DNA from: CALAMC01 sp964459465
GTDB taxonomy: Bacteria > Zixibacteria > MSB-5A5 > GN15 > PGXB01
DNA: 64,000 bases
Assembly (NCBI GenBank): GCA_964459465.1
Contig: CAYWLR010000005.1
Span: 82,000-145,999 of the forward strand
Reading direction: 5' to 3'
Of the stretch, positions 25,077-33,072 are shown one piece after another. The notes under the pieces were generated by a model. It ran no database searches. It had not been told where the DNA came from and was given only the letters and a program-made list of their open reading frames with translations. The number at the start of each line of letters is the position of its first letter. Positions within the stretch are counted from its first letter, which is position 1. A program made the position numbers and the translations under genes.

Positions 25077-26285
25077 ATGAAAAAATTATATTTATTGTTT
25101 TTCGAAACCGTTTTGGCGGTGGCGATATTAATGATCCCGGTTGCGGGTCAGAACACGGGCGATGCGCAAAACATCTCACCGGAAGACTCGACGTTTAGTC
25201 AACCGGATTCGATTTATTTGCGTTCGAATCTTCCCCGTGTCAGTTTAACCACCGACAATTTTTTCCTGCAGCGAGCCTTTTATCCGGATTTGTATAAAAG
25301 CGAGTTTGATGTAAAAAACGACCTGCGCAAAATTTCCAGCGGTGATTCCGCGTTGATGGCGCGCTGGGACGGTCTGGGAATGCGGATTCTTGGTATTATC
25401 GAAAATCTTTCCGGGGTGAAATGGGTCGAGCGGGGATGCGACGTCCATTTGCTTCGCTATCTTCCGGTGGAATTCATGTATGACCCGCTGGCTCTGCCGA
25501 TGGAAGGCATCAGGCGCCAGTCATTTATCGAGGCCGCTCCGGGGGGATTGTATCGTTTTTTCAATCTCATTCGCATTCTGGCGGGAAGGAATCTGATGCA
25601 ACTTGGTCAGGGGCAATATGCCGGCTCGGGTGTCAGACGGCACCCTCTACTTGAACAATCACAATACCGTTTTGACGTCATGACTTTGATTCTGGCCGTG
25701 GCGGTAGCGGAGCAGGTTATTCCCTCCGACAGCCTGGGTCTTATTTTGTCATCGGAAACTTTTAAGACCCGCAATCCCGGTCTTGAAATTTATCGCAACC
25801 ATTTTCGAAGTAACTGGAAATTGAGTACCCAGACGCCGCTGCTATATTATATAACCCGGGAATCGGCATATTCTCCCCTGGTCGAAATGACCAAAGCACC
25901 CCGGGTGCGGCAGGTCAAACCACGGGCACAGGGCGACCGGGAACAAACAAGACTATCCGCCGGCGGTGGACGGCTTGGCTTTTCCGTTACCAGAACATCG
26001 CGGGGATACCTGGAAGTTATCGATATCGATACACTGGGCTTGGCCTACGCCAACGGTCTGATGGTCGGTGACCAGATTAAACGAGTCAACGGCGAATATC
26101 CGCGCAACGCGCGCGAGCTTATGGCCAAGATACTTAATAAGATCGATACCGATGGGGTTTATATGCTGGTGGCTCGGGGAAGCGGAGAAATCGGGCTATT
26201 AATGGTGCCGGTGCTGGACATGCCGAAGGAGGGATCCATTCCCCGCGAAACCTCTCCCCGCAGTCGGACTTTCCCGGATAATTGA
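25077..26285 (+). CDS. Secreted PDZ-domain protein of unknown function
   Basis: A 402-residue exported protein: signal peptide 1-24 (cleavage after PVAGQ), a largely helical central region (about 60-290) with no recognised motif, and a C-terminal PDZ domain at about 300-385 (GGRLGFSVTRTSRGYLEVID; DTLGLAYANGLMVGDQIKRV; NARELMAKILNKI). No protease catalytic site is visible, so it is not a DegP-type enzyme. It follows the exporter ATPase by 68 nt on the same strand, with no hairpin between. It may be co-transcribed and act on the exported substrate, which is inference. Confidence 0.7.
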   Translation: MKKLYLLFFETVLAVAILMIPVAGQNTGDAQNISPEDSTFSQPDSIYLRSNLPRVSLTTDNFFLQRAFYPDLYKSEFDVKNDLRKISSGDSALMARWDGLGMRILGIIENLSGVKWVERGCDVHLLRYLPVEFMYDPLALPMEGIRRQSFIEAAPGGLYRFFNLIRILAGRNLMQLGQGQYAGSGVRRHPLLEQSQYRFDVMTLILAVAVAEQVIPSDSLGLILSSETFKTRNPGLEIYRNHFRSNWKLSTQTPLLYYITRESAYSPLVEMTKAPRVRQVKPRAQGDREQTRLSAGGGRLGFSVTRTSRGYLEVIDIDTLGLAYANGLMVGDQIKRVNGEYPRNARELMAKILNKIDTDGVYMLVARGSGEIGLLMVPVLDMPKEGSIPRETSPRSRTFPDN

Positions 26286-26309
26286 ACCCGACCCACGGCT
26301 TTTTATTTT
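26282..26309 (+). promoter_or_regulatory. Possible promoter of the flavodoxin gene
   Basis: TTGAAC (26282-26287), 16-nt spacer, TATTTT (26304-26309). A stand-alone TATAAT follows at 26312-26317. It overlaps the end of the PDZ gene. Moderate match only. Confidence 0.4.
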
Positions 26310-26349
26310 CGTATAATTTCTGCATTCCTGTTTTTTCGAAAGGACAAAA

Positions 26350-26889
26350 ATGAAGGCGATCATTGTCTATGTGTCGTCGTACGGCCACGTCGAACAAATG
26401 GCCGGCAAAATTATGCAGGGGCTCGAAGAGGAAGGCTCTGATGTCAAACTGTCCAAGGCCTCCGATATCGAGGCCGAAGATTTGCTTAAGTATGACATTG
26501 TTATTTTCGGCTCACCGGTGCGGATGGGCTCGATCGAACACAATCTGAAGGGCTTTATCGAAAAGACCGGCGGCCTATGGTTAAAAGCGGCGCTCAAAGA
26601 TCGCATCGGCGGTGTCTTCGTCTCCGGAGGGAATTACAATTCCGGTGTGGAAATGACCCAGATGGCTCTCTATGGAACCCTTCTCGAACTGGGCATGATT
26701 ATGGTTGGGTTTGTCAACGATATGCCCGGCTACGGCCATGGCGCCAACCAGTGGGGCCCGGTGGCAAAAGTGGGACTTGATGGATCCGAAGGCCCGTCCG
26801 ACGAAACACTTACGGCGTGCGTCGAATATGGGCGGCGTCTTGCCCGGGTCGCTCGAGAAATACGCGGGCAGAATAATAATCATATGTAG
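26350..26889 (+). CDS. Flavodoxin-like / WrbA-type NAD(P)H:quinone oxidoreductase
   Basis: A 179-residue FMN-binding flavodoxin-fold protein. The phosphate-binding loop VYVSSYGHVEQMAGKI (residues 6-21) differs from the usual T/S-x-T/S-G-x-T/S but matches WrbA (SxYGH). FGSPVRMGSIEHNLKGFIEKTGGLW, GVFVSGGNYNSGVEMT and VGFVNDMPGYGHGANQWGPV fit the WrbA fold, where the quinone site contains GH. WrbA is near 200 residues, so this is a short form. It is likely a two-electron quinone reductase in the cytoplasm. It is followed by the Na/Pi cotransporter, which has its own promoter. Confidence 0.8.
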   Translation: MKAIIVYVSSYGHVEQMAGKIMQGLEEEGSDVKLSKASDIEAEDLLKYDIVIFGSPVRMGSIEHNLKGFIEKTGGLWLKAALKDRIGGVFVSGGNYNSGVEMTQMALYGTLLELGMIMVGFVNDMPGYGHGANQWGPVAKVGLDGSEGPSDETLTACVEYGRRLARVAREIRGQNNNHM

Positions 26890-26918
26890 TTGACTTGCCC
26901 GGTATGGCGGTTTATATT
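26890..26918 (+). promoter_or_regulatory. Sigma70-type promoter of the Na/Pi cotransporter-phoU unit
   Basis: TTGACT (26890-26895), 17-nt spacer, TATATT (26913-26918), starting 1 nt after the flavodoxin stop codon. The predicted start near 26925 excludes the in-frame TTG at 26890 as an initiator and supports the GTG at 26962. Confidence 0.6.
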
Positions 26919-26961
26919 CGCCGATAAATTTGGCGGGATTACAACTGCAGAGAGGATCCGT

Positions 26962-27972
26962 GTGGAGGCGACCAAGGCTTCTCTGGGGGGCGGGTTATAT
27001 CAACAGCTAAGGCATCCGGACAAGGATGTTTTCAAAACTATCCTGAAGATATTGGGACTATTTGCATTTCTATATCTTTTCATATTATCGATATCCCTTT
27101 TGGGCGACGCTTTCAAGTTATTCGGCAAGGATTTCGCAAGATCTCTTCTGGCAACGACTTCCCATCCACTTATAGGCCTGTTTATTGGAATTCTGGCCAC
27201 ATCGATTATACAATCCTCATCGACCACATCATCAATCGTCGTCGGCCTGGTCGGGAGCGGAATGTTGAACATCGAGTGTGCCATACCGATAATAATGGGC
27301 GCCAATATCGGAACCACCGTCACGAATACTATCGTCTCGCTGACGCATATTACACACGGCGATGAATATCGGCGGGCCTACTCTGGGGCGGTTGTTCATG
27401 ATATTTTCAATCTTCTATCCGTTATGGTTTTATTCCCGCTTCAGTTGACGACAGGCTTTTTGAGTAAGATGGCTTTATATTTTGAAAAAATACTCGAAAA
27501 CATGGGCGGTTTGGCCTTCGGTTCACCCATTAAAATCATAACCAAACCGCTGATTGAAATCATTCTGAATGCATGCGGTCAAAGCGGATGGGTTTCGGCC
27601 GGCGTGGCCATTTTGCTTTTAATAATTGCTCTTAGATATATGGTCAAGATATTGAAATCGATGGTATTGTCGCGGGTGGAGAAGTTTTTCCAGCGATATG
27701 TCTTTAAAACAACTTTTCGTGCCCTCATGCTCGGCCTGATCCTGACCGGGATAGTCCAGTCATCTTCGATTACGACCTCCCTGATAGTCCCTCTGGTGGG
27801 CGCCGGGGTGCTGTCGTTAAACCGCGTTTATCCTTTCACACTCGGGGCCAATATCGGAACCACAGTAACGGCTATCATGGCGGCCATGGTCACGGTTAAT
27901 TCGGCGGCTCTGGCGTTGGCTCTGGCCCACTTGCTTTTCAATATTTGCGGCATTATTATATGGTTGCCTTGA
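26962..27972 (+). CDS. Na+/phosphate cotransporter (NptA/PNaS family), main part, frameshifted at its 3' end
   Basis: Sodium-coupled phosphate transporter of the inner membrane. The 336 residues contain both inverted repeats with the QSSS motifs: ATSIIQSSSTTSSIVVGLVG near 78 and GIVQSSSITTSLIVPLVGAG near 265, and MGANIGTTVTN / LGANIGTTVTA. Start chosen at GTG, with GAGAGGA 5-6 nt upstream. The frame closes at TGA (27970) inside the last transmembrane region. The expected continuation lies in the -1 frame (27960-28100): one extra T near 27969 would fuse them as ...WLPLKRIPIKLAELAG.... Either a true frameshift mutation, an assembly error, or slippage. Confidence 0.88.
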   Translation: MEATKASLGGGLYQQLRHPDKDVFKTILKILGLFAFLYLFILSISLLGDAFKLFGKDFARSLLATTSHPLIGLFIGILATSIIQSSSTTSSIVVGLVGSGMLNIECAIPIIMGANIGTTVTNTIVSLTHITHGDEYRRAYSGAVVHDIFNLLSVMVLFPLQLTTGFLSKMALYFEKILENMGGLAFGSPIKIITKPLIEIILNACGQSGWVSAGVAILLLIIALRYMVKILKSMVLSRVEKFFQRYVFKTTFRALMLGLILTGIVQSSSITTSLIVPLVGAGVLSLNRVYPFTLGANIGTTVTAIMAAMVTVNSAALALALAHLLFNICGIIIWLP

Positions 27973-28100
27973 AAAGGATACCGATAAAATTGGCCGAGCT
28001 GGCCGGAGGATTGGTGCAGAGATCGAAATTTTACCCGATTGGCCTGACCATTGTAACTTTTTTTGTCCTGCCGTTAGTGCTGATTTATATTTTGAGGTAA
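27960..28100 (+). pseudogene. C-terminal piece of the Na/Pi cotransporter in the -1 frame
   Basis: This frame encodes KRIPIKLAELAGGLVQRSKF followed by a hydrophobic helix (IGLTIVTFFVLPLVLIYILR) and a stop 6 nt before phoU. Na/Pi cotransporters normally end with exactly this type of segment, RxIPIKLAE plus one transmembrane helix. It is the missing end of the upstream gene. An ATG at 27960 could allow separate initiation, but no ribosome site precedes it. Confidence 0.75.
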
Positions 28101-28106
28101 AACATT

Positions 28107-28787
28107 ATGCTTGAAGAACTCTTGAGAATGTTCCGCAAGGAAAGCCTGCTCGACCAGTGCTATAATACGACGGTAACCATGCTGGAAACCGACGAGGAGA
28201 TGTTTCTGGCCAGCGTCAATTCCCTCCGCCACCTCGACAGTGCCAAATTGCCGTTCAATATTTATGAAAAAGACAAAACCATCAACAAGTTCGAGCGTGA
28301 AGTCCGGCGCAATGTCCTGACGCACCTGACCATTTCCGATTCCAAAAACGTGGGAATCGGGCTGGTGTTAATTTCAATCGTCATTGACGTCGAGCGAATC
28401 GGCGACTACACCAAGAATATTACCGAACTGGCGGTGGCACATCCGGCCCGTCTGGAAGGCGGCGATCTCGAGGAAACTCTGGTGGAGGTGGAAGATCGTG
28501 TAAAACAGCGTTTCCGGCAAATGGTCAAAAGCCTGGTGGAAAAGGATGTGGAACTGGCGCGGAAGATTATGTCCGAGCACCGGGATATTTCGGGCAAATG
28601 TGACCTGGCCCTCAATGACATTCTGCTGGGCAAGGATGAAACATTGACCCCGCCCGATGCCGCCGCTTTGGCGTTATATTTCCGGTATTTGAAACGGATC
28701 GGATCGCATTTGACCAATATCGCCAGCGCCGTGATTAATCCGTTTCCGCGGATCGGTTTTCGCGAAAAGCCACAAAACGGTCAATAA
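28107..28787 (+). CDS. PhoU-domain protein
   Basis: A 226-residue helical-bundle protein with PhoU-like metal-site patterns: INKFEREVRRNVLTHLTI near 71 and SIVIDVERIGDYTKNITELA near 93, and again FRYLKRIGSHLTNIASAVIN near 193. In canonical Na/Pi cotransporters a PhoU domain is fused to the C-terminus; here it is a separate gene 6 nt downstream. It therefore most likely regulates that cotransporter rather than a Pst system. No pst genes occur in the window. Confidence 0.88.
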   Translation: MLEELLRMFRKESLLDQCYNTTVTMLETDEEMFLASVNSLRHLDSAKLPFNIYEKDKTINKFEREVRRNVLTHLTISDSKNVGIGLVLISIVIDVERIGDYTKNITELAVAHPARLEGGDLEETLVEVEDRVKQRFRQMVKSLVEKDVELARKIMSEHRDISGKCDLALNDILLGKDETLTPPDAAALALYFRYLKRIGSHLTNIASAVINPFPRIGFREKPQNGQ

Positions 28788-28837
28788 ATGACATATGAAT
28801 GGGGCGGGCAGTACTTCTAAGCCACATTGTTGTTTTC

Positions 28838-28867
28838 TTGACAATATTAGAATACTGCCAGTATATT
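28838..28867 (+). promoter_or_regulatory. Sigma70-type promoter of terC
   Basis: TTGACA (28838-28843), 18-nt spacer, TATATT (28862-28867). The -10 ends 10 nt before the ATG (28878), so the mRNA would have only about 4 leader nucleotides. Confidence 0.6.
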
Positions 28868-28877
28868 CAGGAAATTT

Positions 28878-29828
28878 ATGGAAACACTGACCGAGATTTT
28901 ATCCCATAAAGTATTCCTCTGGGGCGGTTTTAATGTTCTGATACTAATCCTGCTGGCCCTTGATTTGGGCATTTTTCACCGAAAAGATCATAAAATTACT
29001 ATGAAAGAAAGCCTGGTATGGTCGGTTATATGGATCATCGTAGCTCTTATATTCAACGTCTTTGTCTATTTCTGGAAGGGCGGCACGACCGCGCTGGAAT
29101 TTTTCACCGGCTATTTTATCGAACGGTCGCTGTCGATCGATAATTTATTCGTATTTCTGCTGGTATTTTCATATTTCAAAGTCCCCGACAAGTATCAATA
29201 TCGGGTCCTATTTTGGGGAATAATCGGGGCGCTTATATTTCGGGGGATCTTTATTGCGATGGGGACCTTTTTGGTCGCCAAATTCAGTTGGATATTATAT
29301 ATTTTCGGCGCTTTTCTTATCTATGCCGGGATTAAAATGGCCTTCGCCGGGGACAGAGAAATTGAACCGGAGAAAAACCCCATTCTGCGTTTTGTCCGCA
29401 AATTGATTCCGGTAACAAAGCGATATCATGAGGGCAAGTTTTTCATTATCAAAGAGGGGCGAAGGTATGCGACGCCACTTTTTATCGTTCTGGTGGTCGT
29501 TGAATCGACTGATATTGTGTTTGCCGTGGACTCCATTCCGGCCATATTTGCCATAACTCTGGATCCATTCATCGTTTATTCATCGAATGTGTTTGCCATT
29601 CTGGGCCTGCGGGCGCTTTATTTTGCTCTGGCGGCCCTGATGTATATGTTTTATTATCTGAAATACGGATTGGGGGCAATTCTGGCTTTTGTCGGATTTA
29701 AGATGCTGATAAATAAATTCTATCATATGCCCATATGGGTGGCACTGACTGCCATTGCCACCATGCTGGTCGTATCAGTGGTGGCATCGCTTATTTGGCC
29801 CCGAAAGGACCAGCCAACACCTCAATAA
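28878..29828 (+). CDS. TerC family integral membrane protein
   Basis: A 316-residue polytopic protein of the TerC family, with about eight or nine membrane helices and the conserved acidic intramembrane motifs YFIERSLSIDNLFVFLLVF (residues about 78-96) and VESTDIVFAVDSIPAIFAIT near 213, followed by SNVFAILGLRALYF. The Asp residues in SIDNL and STDIVFAVDS are implicated in metal-ion (Mn2+) export by bacterial TerC/Alx homologues. Not specifically a tellurite gene: no other ter genes are nearby. A yybP-ykoY manganese riboswitch, frequent before terC, is absent because the leader is only a few nt long. Confidence 0.92.
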   Translation: METLTEILSHKVFLWGGFNVLILILLALDLGIFHRKDHKITMKESLVWSVIWIIVALIFNVFVYFWKGGTTALEFFTGYFIERSLSIDNLFVFLLVFSYFKVPDKYQYRVLFWGIIGALIFRGIFIAMGTFLVAKFSWILYIFGAFLIYAGIKMAFAGDREIEPEKNPILRFVRKLIPVTKRYHEGKFFIIKEGRRYATPLFIVLVVVESTDIVFAVDSIPAIFAITLDPFIVYSSNVFAILGLRALYFALAALMYMFYYLKYGLGAILAFVGFKMLINKFYHMPIWVALTAIATMLVVSVVASLIWPRKDQPTPQ

Positions 29829-29863
29829 CAAGATATCCACACACGCTATATATATAATGTGGA

Positions 29864-29910
29864 GAAGCCATATAATATAATGGCAAAAAGGCCATAAAAT
29901 GGGCTTCTTT
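29864..29910. terminator. Convergent two-level hairpin between terC and the EIIA-CBS gene
   Basis: Outer arms GAAGCC (29864-29869) and GGCTTC (29902-29907), followed by TTT. An inner ATGGC / GCCAT hairpin sits in an AT-rich loop. The location between convergent genes fits a bidirectional terminator, but the T-run is short. Confidence 0.4.
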
Positions 29911-29947
29911 GAAAATGTGGATAACTTTGGTGGCTTGAATATCAGGC

Positions 29948-30862
29948 CTATCCCCTGATAATCATGTTAACAATATCCTTGCGGAGCAGAATTCCCACCA
30001 GACGGGAACCCTCGGTCACGAAAACCCGGCGTAAGTCTTTGAAAATCATCATTGCGGCCACCTCTACCAAGGTGGTGTGAAGGGTGGCAATTTCATGGTC
30101 CTGGGTATAAAGCTGTCTGACCTTTATCTTGTCTTCCTGCTTGAGCAATTCCTCGAATGGTTCGGTTTCCATCGAGTAATTAAGATTGGAAATCAGGGTT
30201 TTGTAATCCGGCAGGGCGGCCTGAATCAGGTCTTTATCGGTGATTTGACCCAGAAGGTTACCGTTATCGTCGACCACAGCCAAAGCCGACAGCCGGTTTT
30301 TAAACATCAGGTTGGCGACCCGTTTTAATGAATCCTCGGGTGTAACCGTCGCCACTCCGCGCCGCATGATGTCTTTGACGGTCAGTTGTTTTTCGACGGC
30401 GACACCGCTTTGCCAGATAATATCAATAATATCGGCCCGATTTTCGGCGGCGGTGATTTTCTCGCGATTGCCCTCGATTCGGGCAAAGGCGGCAAAGGCT
30501 GACAGGGTTTGAAGGTATAATTTTGAAATCTGGGTCGGGGTAAGGAGCAAAATAATGACTTTAAGGGGGACATTATCGGGGGTTTTATCCTTGAGGCCCG
30601 TCTTGGAAATGCCCAGCAGAACCACCATGTCATCCACCTCATCGGTCCGGGCATGAGGGAAGGCAAAGCCGCGGCCATAAGATGTATTTTCGATTTCCTC
30701 CCGTTCGAGAATCATGGCCCGAACGCGGTCGAATGAGATACCCGGTTTGGCCTGGCGCAAAAGGTCCAGCAATTCATCGATCGCCTCTTCTTTAGTGCCG
30801 GCGGTGAGATTATCGACAATAAATTCCTCTTTGAGCATATTGGCCAATCGCATAGGCGCCAT
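29948..30862 (-). CDS. PTS EIIA(Ntr)-like domain fused to a CBS-domain pair
   Basis: A 304-residue cytoplasmic protein. Residues about 5-150 form a PTS EIIA type 2 domain with the phosphorylatable histidine in RGFAFPHART (His near 70). Residues about 163-304 form two CBS domains (VKDIMRRGVATVTPEDSLKR; LLGQITDKDLIQAAL; LVGILLRKDIVNMII), which bind adenine nucleotides. No EIIB, EIIC, HPr or enzyme I gene is nearby, so a regulatory role (linking nucleotide state and PTS phosphorylation) is likelier than sugar uptake. It begins at the DUF502 stop, with GGAGG 4 nt upstream. Confidence 0.85.
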   Translation of the reverse strand: MAPMRLANMLKEEFIVDNLTAGTKEEAIDELLDLLRQAKPGISFDRVRAMILEREEIENTSYGRGFAFPHARTDEVDDMVVLLGISKTGLKDKTPDNVPLKVIILLLTPTQISKLYLQTLSAFAAFARIEGNREKITAAENRADIIDIIWQSGVAVEKQLTVKDIMRRGVATVTPEDSLKRVANLMFKNRLSALAVVDDNGNLLGQITDKDLIQAALPDYKTLISNLNYSMETEPFEELLKQEDKIKVRQLYTQDHEIATLHTTLVEVAAMMIFKDLRRVFVTEGSRLVGILLRKDIVNMIIRG

Positions 30863-31503
30863 TAATCCTCCTTATCGATAGATATCGGACGTTCATCGGC
30901 TTTAAGATAATCCGGAGTTACAATACCGCCGGAGACAATCAATTTTATGCCCTCTTCAATCGACAAATCGAGATGACGCACATCTTTTTCGGGGACGAAA
31001 ATGACAATGCCGGACACCGGAGTGGGGGTCGAGGGGACAAACACACCGACCAAAATTTGACCATTAACCCGATCGATTTTAATCCGGGCAGTAGCAAACC
31101 CGATGGCATAGGCGCCTAATCGAGGATACTCGATCATCACGACCTCTTTGAAGCTTTTTATATTCGGTACGGTTATGGCCTCGATCAGCTGTTTTGCCGC
31201 CAGATAAAAGATACGAATAATGGGGGTTCGCGCCAAAATTCTATCGCCCAGCCGGTAGATTTTGGCTCCGAGGAAATTGCGGGTGATAAAGCCAGTAAGA
31301 AGAATCAGCAGGATGGTCGTGAATATTCCCAATCCCGGGACATGGTATCCAAAAACGCGTTGCACCAGCGGCGACAGAATGCCATCGATTGATTCGAACA
31401 GGAAACGCAGAACGACATAGGTCAGAATCAGGGGGACGACGACCAGTACACCGGATAAAAACTGCCGGCGGATAATATCTTTAACAATTTGGAAGAAAGA
31501 CAT
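30862..31503 (-). CDS. DUF502 family membrane protein
   Basis: A 213-residue protein with two N-terminal transmembrane helices (FLSGVLVVVPLILTYVVLRF near 14; FTTILLILLTGFITRNFLG near 60) and the DUF502 soluble region: RTPIIRIFYLAAKQLIEAI near 89, VMIEYPRLGAYAIGFAT near 120 and VFVPSTPTPVSGIVIFVPEKDV near 148. The function of DUF502 proteins is not known; homologues occur in bacteria and plants. The stop codon touches the ATG of the EIIA-CBS gene, so the two are co-transcribed. Confidence 0.9.
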   Translation of the reverse strand: MSFFQIVKDIIRRQFLSGVLVVVPLILTYVVLRFLFESIDGILSPLVQRVFGYHVPGLGIFTTILLILLTGFITRNFLGAKIYRLGDRILARTPIIRIFYLAAKQLIEAITVPNIKSFKEVVMIEYPRLGAYAIGFATARIKIDRVNGQILVGVFVPSTPTPVSGIVIFVPEKDVRHLDLSIEEGIKLIVSGGIVTPDYLKADERPISIDKED

Positions 31504-31598
31504 ACTTCACAATCCCCGTTATGATAATCGGCCAAATTCCCCGTTTATCAATAACAAAAGTGGTTCGGGATATCGGCCGTAAATTACAATGAATAAAT

Positions 31599-33068
31599 TT
31601 AAAAGGCAAATGCTGTTGCCGAATCCAGAGCAAATTTTATTATCGGCTCCGGGTAGACGCCGAAAATAATGACACCGATTACGGCGATAGCCAGAACCAG
31701 TCGGGCGGTGAACGACAATTTCAGATCAAAGATAGATTCACTGGGTGCGAAATACATCACTTTAACGACGTTGGCATAATAATAAAGAGAAACCACCGCC
31801 ATCAGAAGTCCCAAAATAACCAGCCAGGTATATCCGGCCTGAATGCCGGCCGCAAATACCAAATACTTGGCGGCGAAACCACCCATCGGTGGAATCCCAG
31901 CCAGCGACAGCATGAAAACAGACAGGCAGGCGGCAAAAGCCGGAGACGACTGGGACAACCCGGCATAGCGGGTAATTTTATCGGACCCGGTGCGGTCGCC
32001 GAAAAAGGTCGCGGCGGCAAAAGCTCCCATATTGGCAAACAGGTATAAAAACATATAATAGCCGATGGAGGCGATGCCCAGTTCACTGGCCGAAACCATC
32101 CCGACCATGATATACCCGATTTGTGCAATCGATGAAAAGGCCAGCATGCGTTTGATATTATCCTGACGAATCGCGGCCAGGTTTCCCCAGATCATGGCGG
32201 CGGCGGCCATGACGGCGACAATAATTCCCCAATCGAGCGGTTTCATAACCGAATCGGCGAAAGCGATCAGGCCGTTGACGAAAATTCTCGAAAAGGCGAT
32301 AACCCCGGCGGCCTTGGAACCGACCGACAGAAACCCGGTAATTGGCGTCGGTGATCCCTGATAGACGTCGGGCGCCCACATATGAAACGGCACCAGCGCC
32401 AGTTTAAAACCGATGCCGGTGATGATCATGACAATGGCCAAAATCAAACCCGGGCCGATTTTGCCATAGGATAAAAACAGCAAAGACAGGTTGATTTTCA
32501 TCTGGACAATATCGGTGGTGCCGGTTAAACCGTACAGCAACGATAAACCATAGAGGAGGATCGCCGACGAAAAGGCTCCGACCACGAAATATTTGAGCCC
32601 CGCTTCGACCGAGAGGCGGTCGTCCTTAAAAAAGGCGGCCAGAATAAAAAGCGGAATGGTGGTTAACTCCAGGCCGATATAGAGGGAAATAAGTTCGCTG
32701 GAGGAAGCCAGAAACATCATGCCGACGGTTGAGTAAAGAATCAGTCCGATATATTCGCCTCGATGATTTTTAATTTTGTCGGTCAGGATGCCGAATGACG
32801 ACCCGATGGCCATGAATGCCGCACCCAGGAAGATGACTTTAAACAGGACCGAGAGGGCATCGGACGTGTACATATTATTGAAGGTGATGCCGCCCCAAGT
32901 GACGCAAAGCAACCCCCCGGTAATTATCAGGCCGAACATGGCGGTCCAGCCCAGAGATTTAGTATTTTTGCGTTTGGTGCCGAGGTCGAAAAGAATAATC
33001 AGAGTCGCCCATACGAAGAGAAACACCTCGGGGAGAATAATTTTCAAATTGTATGCCGGCATTTCCAT
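31599..33068 (-). CDS. nuoN: NADH-quinone oxidoreductase subunit N
   Basis: Antiporter-like proton-pumping subunit of complex I in the membrane arm. The 489-residue protein has about 14 helices and the Mrp-antiporter pattern: LYIGLELTTIPLFILAAFFK with the key Glu near 132, GLKYFVVGAFSSAILLYGLSLLYG, FKLALVPFHMWAPDVYQGSP near 220, and RQDNIKRMLAFSSIAQIGYI near 300. Last gene of nuoABCDHIJKLMN. Confidence 0.96.
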   Translation of the reverse strand: MEMPAYNLKIILPEVFLFVWATLIILFDLGTKRKNTKSLGWTAMFGLIITGGLLCVTWGGITFNNMYTSDALSVLFKVIFLGAAFMAIGSSFGILTDKIKNHRGEYIGLILYSTVGMMFLASSSELISLYIGLELTTIPLFILAAFFKDDRLSVEAGLKYFVVGAFSSAILLYGLSLLYGLTGTTDIVQMKINLSLLFLSYGKIGPGLILAIVMIITGIGFKLALVPFHMWAPDVYQGSPTPITGFLSVGSKAAGVIAFSRIFVNGLIAFADSVMKPLDWGIIVAVMAAAAMIWGNLAAIRQDNIKRMLAFSSIAQIGYIMVGMVSASELGIASIGYYMFLYLFANMGAFAAATFFGDRTGSDKITRYAGLSQSSPAFAACLSVFMLSLAGIPPMGGFAAKYLVFAAGIQAGYTWLVILGLLMAVVSLYYYANVVKVMYFAPSESIFDLKLSFTARLVLAIAVIGVIIFGVYPEPIIKFALDSATAFAF

Positions 33069-33072
33069 GTGT

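Noticed and set aside
28800..28877. Manganese riboswitch (yybP-ykoY) upstream of terC
   Set aside because: The promoter at 28838-28867 leaves only a few leader nucleotides, too short for this riboswitch.
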